Shown: one piece after another, positions 43,642-48,346 of the stretch
Layout: each line of letters starts with the position of its first letter
Numbering within the stretch: position 1 is the stretch's first letter
From: Nemertoderma westbladi
Taxonomy: Eukaryota > Xenacoelomorpha > Nemertodermatida > Nemertodermatidae
Direction of reading: 5' to 3'
DNA: 48,346 bases
Assembly (NCBI GenBank): GCA_032718475.1
Contig: JAUCBJ010009142.1
Coordinates: 1-48,346 of the forward strand
Translations under genes and position numbers: made by a program
The notes under the pieces: model-generated
What the model saw: only the letters and a program-made list of their open reading frames with translations
Told to the model about the DNA's origin: nothing
The model's database searches: none

Positions 43642-46190
43642 TCCACGAAGCTAAGGAAAATCAACTACTTTCGCTAAGAAAGATTTTCCTTAGCTGAGAT
43701 GGTCTATTCATAGTGGGCTATTTTACTTGTGTGAGGCAGATTTGGGGTTTTTTGATAGGCGAAAAAACTAGCCTTTAAAAGTACCCTGAAATTTTGCATG
43801 TATATACTACTCGACGAGGCGCATCTTTTGGGCCGGGTCTCATATCCAGGAAAAATCTGGTTTCCATGGCAACGGACTTCAAAAAAAGTCTATGTATTTC
43901 AAGTCAATATTTATAACTCTATTTGTAGGAAAACTATAATAGATATAAACTTGGGGTTTCGCAACACAACTATAAGGTCCATAGCAGATCCGATTGAGGC
44001 TAAATAGAAAATCCAGTTACCTTGGCAACCGGGATAAACAGATGTTAAAATTTATAAAATGTTAATTTGAAGCCTAAGGGCAAGGTGTTATGACTTGGGA
44101 CCAACCCCTACCCCCACTATATAACTTATTCTGCATCCGAATTACATTGTTCTATTTTTCAGTTACCATGACAACCGCTGAAAACAGATGTTTTTATTCA
44201 AAACTTATTCATTTGGACATAGACTTCACGATAAAATTTTACAAAACTGGGTATGTGTTATCTGGACCACTAGTTGGAACTTTTAGTGAAACTCAAAACA
44301 TTCCAGAAATATCTAGTTACCGTGGTAACTGGAGTTTATTACAGATTATATCATTCAAGTCTATATTCATAACTCTATTTGTAGAAAAACCGCAATAGAT
44401 ATAAACTTGGGGTTTCTCAACTCAACTATAAGGTTCATATCCAAGCCGTTCGAGGTTAATTAGAAATTCCAGTCACCATAGCAACAAGACTAAACAGATA
44501 TTAAAATTTATAAAATGATAATTTGAAGCACAAGTTAATAGTATTATGACTTGGGACCAACACCTACCCCCACTATATGACTTATTCTGCATCCGAATTA
44601 CATTGTTCTATTTTTCAGTTTCCATGACAACCACTACAAACAGATGCATTTTGATAGAAAATCGGTAATTTGGACATAAACTACAATATTTTCTAAAACT
44701 CAGTACATGTGTCCACGAAGCTAAGGAAAATCAACTACTTTCGCTAAGAAAGATTTTCCTTAGCTGAGATGGTCTATTCATAGTGGGCTATTTTACTTGT
44801 GTGAGGCAGATTTGGGGTTTTTTGATAGGCGAAAAAACTAGCCTTTAAAAGTACCCTGAAATTTTGCATGTATATACTACTCGGCGAGGCGCATCTTTTG
44901 GGCCGGGTCTCATATCCAGGAAAAATCTGGTTTCCATGGCAACGGACTTCAAAAAAAGTCTATGTATTTCAAGTCAATATTTATAACTCTATTTGTAGGA
45001 AAACTATAATAGATTTAAACTTGGGGTTTTGCAACACAACTATAAGGTCCATAGCAGATCCGATTGAGGCTAAATAGAAAATCCAGTTACGTTGGCAACC
45101 GGGATAAACAGATGTTAAAATTTATAAAATGATAATTTGAGGCCTAAGGGCAAGGTGTTATGACTTGAGACCAACCCCTACCCCCACTATATAACTTATT
45201 CTGCATCCGAATTACATTGTTCTATTTTTCAGTTACCATGACAACAGCCGAAAACAGATGTTTTTATACAAAAATTATTCATTTGGACATAGACTTCGCG
45301 ATAAAATTTTACAAAACTGGGTATGTGTTATCTGCACCACTAGTTGGAACTTTTAGTGAAACTTAAATCATTCCAGAAATTTAGTTACCATGGTAACTGT
45401 AGTTTATTAAACTCTATATCATTCAAGTCTATATTGATAACTCTATTTCTAGCAAAACTGTAATATATATAAACTTGGGGTTTTGTAACTCATCTATAAT
45501 TTCCATATCCATCCAAGCCGTTTGAGGTTAATTAGAAAGTACAGTTACCATAGCAACAAGACTAAACAGATGTTACTATTTATAAAATGATAATTTGAAG
45601 CACAAGTTAATAGTATTATGACTTGGGACCAAGACCTACCCCCACTATATGACTTATTCTGCATCCGAATTACATTATTATATTTTTCAGTTTCCATGAC
45701 AACCACTGCAAACAGATGCATTTTGATAGAAAATCGGTAATTTGGACATAAACTACAATATTTTCTGAAACTCGGTATATGTGTTATAATCTGAACCACA
45801 ATCTGGACTGAATCTTTTTTCAAAGGTAAAACCCACAGTTCCAGAGAACTCTAGTTTCCATGGGAATAGACGTAAATTATTGGCAATTGCTACTAAACTA
45901 GGCTATAAGCAACGAACCAAAGTGTGGCCGTTTGTTTAATTTTCCTTAGCTTCGTGGTTGCATTTCCTTTAGGAAATGCCTTTCTCGTTATCTGAACCAC
46001 AATCTGTACTGAATTTTTTTTCAAAGGTTAAAGCAACAGTTCCAGCGAACTCTAGTTTCCATGGGAATAGAAGTTAATTATTGACAATTGCTACTAAACG
46101 AGGCTAAGCAAGCAACGAACCAAAGTGTGGCCGTTTGTTTAATTTTCCTTAGCTTCGTGGTTGCATTTCCTTTAGGAAATGCCTTTCTCG
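43642..46190 (+). mobile_element. Helitron-like element copy 9 (interrupted by copy 10)
   Basis: About 1273 bp after removing copy 10; ends CTCG. Reads ATGTG before and TTATCTGAACC after the insertion. Confidence 0.92.
44712..45987 (+). mobile_element. Helitron-like element copy 10, nested in copy 9 without target duplication
   Basis: 1276 bp, TCC... to CTCG, between G and T of ATGTGTTATCTG. Nearly identical to copies 6, 7 and 12. Confidence 0.95.
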
Positions 46191-46633
46191 TAAGTTAATA
46201 TGCCGGACTCATTTATCCACGAAGCTAAGGAAAATCAACTACTTTCGCTAAGAAAGATTTTCCTTAGCTGAGATGGTCTATTCATAGTGGGCTATTTTAC
46301 TTGTATGGAGCAGATTTGGGGTTTTTTGACCGGTGAAAAAACTAGCCTTTAAAAGTACCCTGAAATTTTGCATGTATATACTACTCGACAAGGCGCATCT
46401 TTTGGGCCGGGTCTCATATCCAGGAAAAATCTGGTTTCCATGGCAACGGACTTCAAAAAAAGTCTATGTATTTCAAGTCAATATTTATAACTCTATTTGT
46501 AGGAAAACTATAATAGATATAAACTTGGGGTTTCGCAACACAACTATAAGGTCCATAGTAGATCCGATTGAGGCTAAATAGAAAATCCAGTTACCTTGGC
46601 AACCGGGATAAACATGTTAAAATTTATAAAATG

Positions 46634-47909
46634 TCCACGAAGCTAAGGAAAATCAACTACTTTCGCTAAGAAAGATTTTCCTTAGCTGAGATGGTCTATT
46701 CATAGTGGGCTATTTTACTTGTGTGAGGCAGATTTGGGGTTTTTTGATAGGCGAAAAAACTAGCCTTTAAAAGTACCCTGAAATTTTGCATGTATATACT
46801 ACTCGGCGAGGCGCATCTTTTGGGCCGGGTCTCATATCCAGGAAAAATCTGGTTTCCATGGCAACGGACTTCAAAAAAAGTCTATGTATTTCAAGTCAAT
46901 ATTTATAACTCTATTTGTAGGAAAACTATAATAGATTTAAACTTGGGGTTTTGCAACACAACTATAAGGTCCATAGCAGATCCGATTGAGGCTAAATAGA
47001 AAATCCAGTTACCTTGGCAACCGAGATAAACAGATGTTAAAATTTATAAAATGTTAATTTGAGGCCTAAGGGCAAGGTGTTATGACTTGGGACCAACCCC
47101 TACCCCCACTATATAACTTATTCTGCATCCGAATTACATTGTTCTATTTTTCAGTTACCATGACAACAGCCGAAAACAGATGTTTTTATACAAAAATTAT
47201 TCATTTGGACATAGACTTCGCGATAAAATTTTACAAAACTGGGTATGTGTTATCTGCACCACTAGTTGGAACTTTTAGTGAAACTTAAATCATTCCAGAA
47301 ATTTAGTTACCATGGTAACTGTAGTTTATTAAACTCTATATCATTCAAGTCTATATTGATAACTCTATTTCTAGCAAAACTGTAATATATATAAACTTGG
47401 GGTTTTGTAACTCATCTATAATTTCCATATCCATCCAAGCCGTTTGAGGTTAATTAGAAAGTACAGTTACCATAGCAACAAGACTAAACAGATGTTACTA
47501 TTTATAAAATGATAATTTGAAGCACAAGTTAATAGTATTATGACTTGGGACCAAGACCTACCCCCACTATATGACTTATTCTGCATCCGAATTACATTAT
47601 TATATTTTTCAGTTTCCATGACAACCACTGCAAACAGATGCATTTTGATAGAAAATCGGTAATTTGGACATAAACTACAATATTTTCTGAAACTCGGTAT
47701 ATGTGTTATAATCTGAACCACAATCTGGACTGAATCTTTTTTCAAAGGTAAAACCCACAGTTCCAGAGAACTCTAGTTTCCATGGGAATAGAAGTAAATT
47801 ATTGGCAATTGCTACTAAACTAGGCTATAAGCAACGAACCAAAGTGTGGCCGTTTGTTTAATTTTCCTTAGCTTCGTGGTTGCATTTCCTTTAGGAAATG
47901 CCTTTCTCG
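46634..47909 (+). mobile_element. Helitron-like element copy 12, nested in copy 11 without target duplication
   Basis: 1276 bp ending CTCG; ATAAAATG before and TTAATTTGAGG after rejoin to the uninterrupted sequence seen in other copies. Confidence 0.95.
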
Positions 47910-48243
47910 TTAATTTGAGGCCTAAGGTCAAGGTGTTATGACTTGGGACCAACCCCTACCCCCACTATATAACTTATTCTGCATCTGAATTACATTGTTC
48001 TATTTTTCAATTACCATGACAACCGCTGAAAACAGATGTTTTTATTCAAAACTTATTCATTTGGACATAGACTTCACGATAAAATTTTACAAAACTGGGT
48101 ATGTGTTATCTGGACCACTAGTTGGAACTTTTAGTGAAACTTAAATTATTCCAGAAATTTAGTTACCATGGTAACTGTAGTTTATTAAACTCTATATCAT
48201 TCAAATCTATATTGATAACTCTATTTGTAGCAAAACTGTAATA

Positions 48244-48346
48244 TCCACGAAGCTAAGGAAAATCAACTACTTTCGCTAAGAAAGATTTTCCTTAGCTGAG
48301 ATGGTCTATTCATAGTGGGCTATTTTACTTGTGTGAGGCAGATTTG
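48244..48346 (+). mobile_element. Helitron-like element copy 13, 5' end only
   Basis: Begins TCCACGAAGC after ACTGTAATA of copy 11 and is cut by the window end. Confidence 0.9.

Larger units (their letters stand above)
46216..48346 (+). mobile_element. Helitron-like element copy 11 (interrupted by copies 12 and 13, runs off the window)
   Basis: 5' part 46216-46633, middle 47910-48243; the rest lies beyond the window after copy 13. Confidence 0.9.

Noticed and set aside
33679-47745. Recurring 68-, 69-, 82- and 92-codon open frames in the right-hand array
   Set aside because: They repeat only because the Helitron-like element repeats, overlap on both strands, lack any motif, and several begin inside X-box-like motifs. 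Chance frames in a repeat.

Overview
The window is eukaryotic, almost certainly from an invertebrate animal. It holds nested retrotransposons, a large array of Helitron-like elements, and one exon that looks like an ordinary animal gene (a fibrinogen-related protein with a long coiled coil). There is no bacterial gene organisation, and I found no tRNA, rRNA or CRISPR array. The species cannot be named from the sequence. The Helitron-like repeats have a core of about 150-bp repeats flanked by sub-terminal inverted repeats, which resembles the 'pearl'-type elements of bivalves. A mollusc or other lophotrochozoan is therefore plausible but unproven.

Layout. (1) 1-8.1 kb, minus strand: a decayed BEL/Pao LTR retrotransposon read right to left (gag, zinc knuckle, aspartic protease, reverse transcriptase, RNase H, integrase). 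Its 3' LTR lies beyond the left edge. (2) 8.1-13.0 kb: a broken IS3-type integrase gene, a second partial copy of its 3' half, a 5'-truncated LINE lying between them, a nine-copy 22-bp palindromic minisatellite, and a second BEL/Pao gag fragment. (3) 13.0-15.0 kb: a YqaJ-type exonuclease remnant and a second LINE fragment. (4) 15.2-16.5 kb, plus strand: an intact 438-codon terminal exon with 32 heptads followed by a cysteine-free fibrinogen-like domain. (5) 17.4-33.2 kb: a CR1/Jockey-type LINE on the minus strand, split by a full-length 12,673-bp LTR retrotransposon (17,989-30,661). That element has 1.16-kb LTRs, TG...CA ends and a GTTGT target-site duplication. It carries BEL/Pao-type gag and protease, lacks a recognisable RT-integrase, and has an unidentified gene next to its 3' LTR. 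The LINE is also broken by another LINE 3' fragment and contains a 100-N scaffold gap that looks false. (6) 33.2-48.3 kb: thirteen 5' ends and eleven 3' ends of one 1.27-kb non-autonomous Helitron-like element, in tandem and inserted into one another.

Insertion order can be read directly. The LINE came first; the 12.7-kb LTR element landed inside its RT frame. In the right-hand array, three copies (39,337; 44,712; 46,634) interrupt older copies at sites that rejoin exactly with no target duplication, which fixes both element termini to within one base. Each Helitron-like copy carries about seven RFX X-box-like motifs spaced about 150 bp apart, so the array holds roughly 80 of them.

Most retroelement reading frames contain stops or frameshifts and are annotated as pseudogenes. 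The only frame I regard as a likely expressed host gene is the fibrinogen-related exon.
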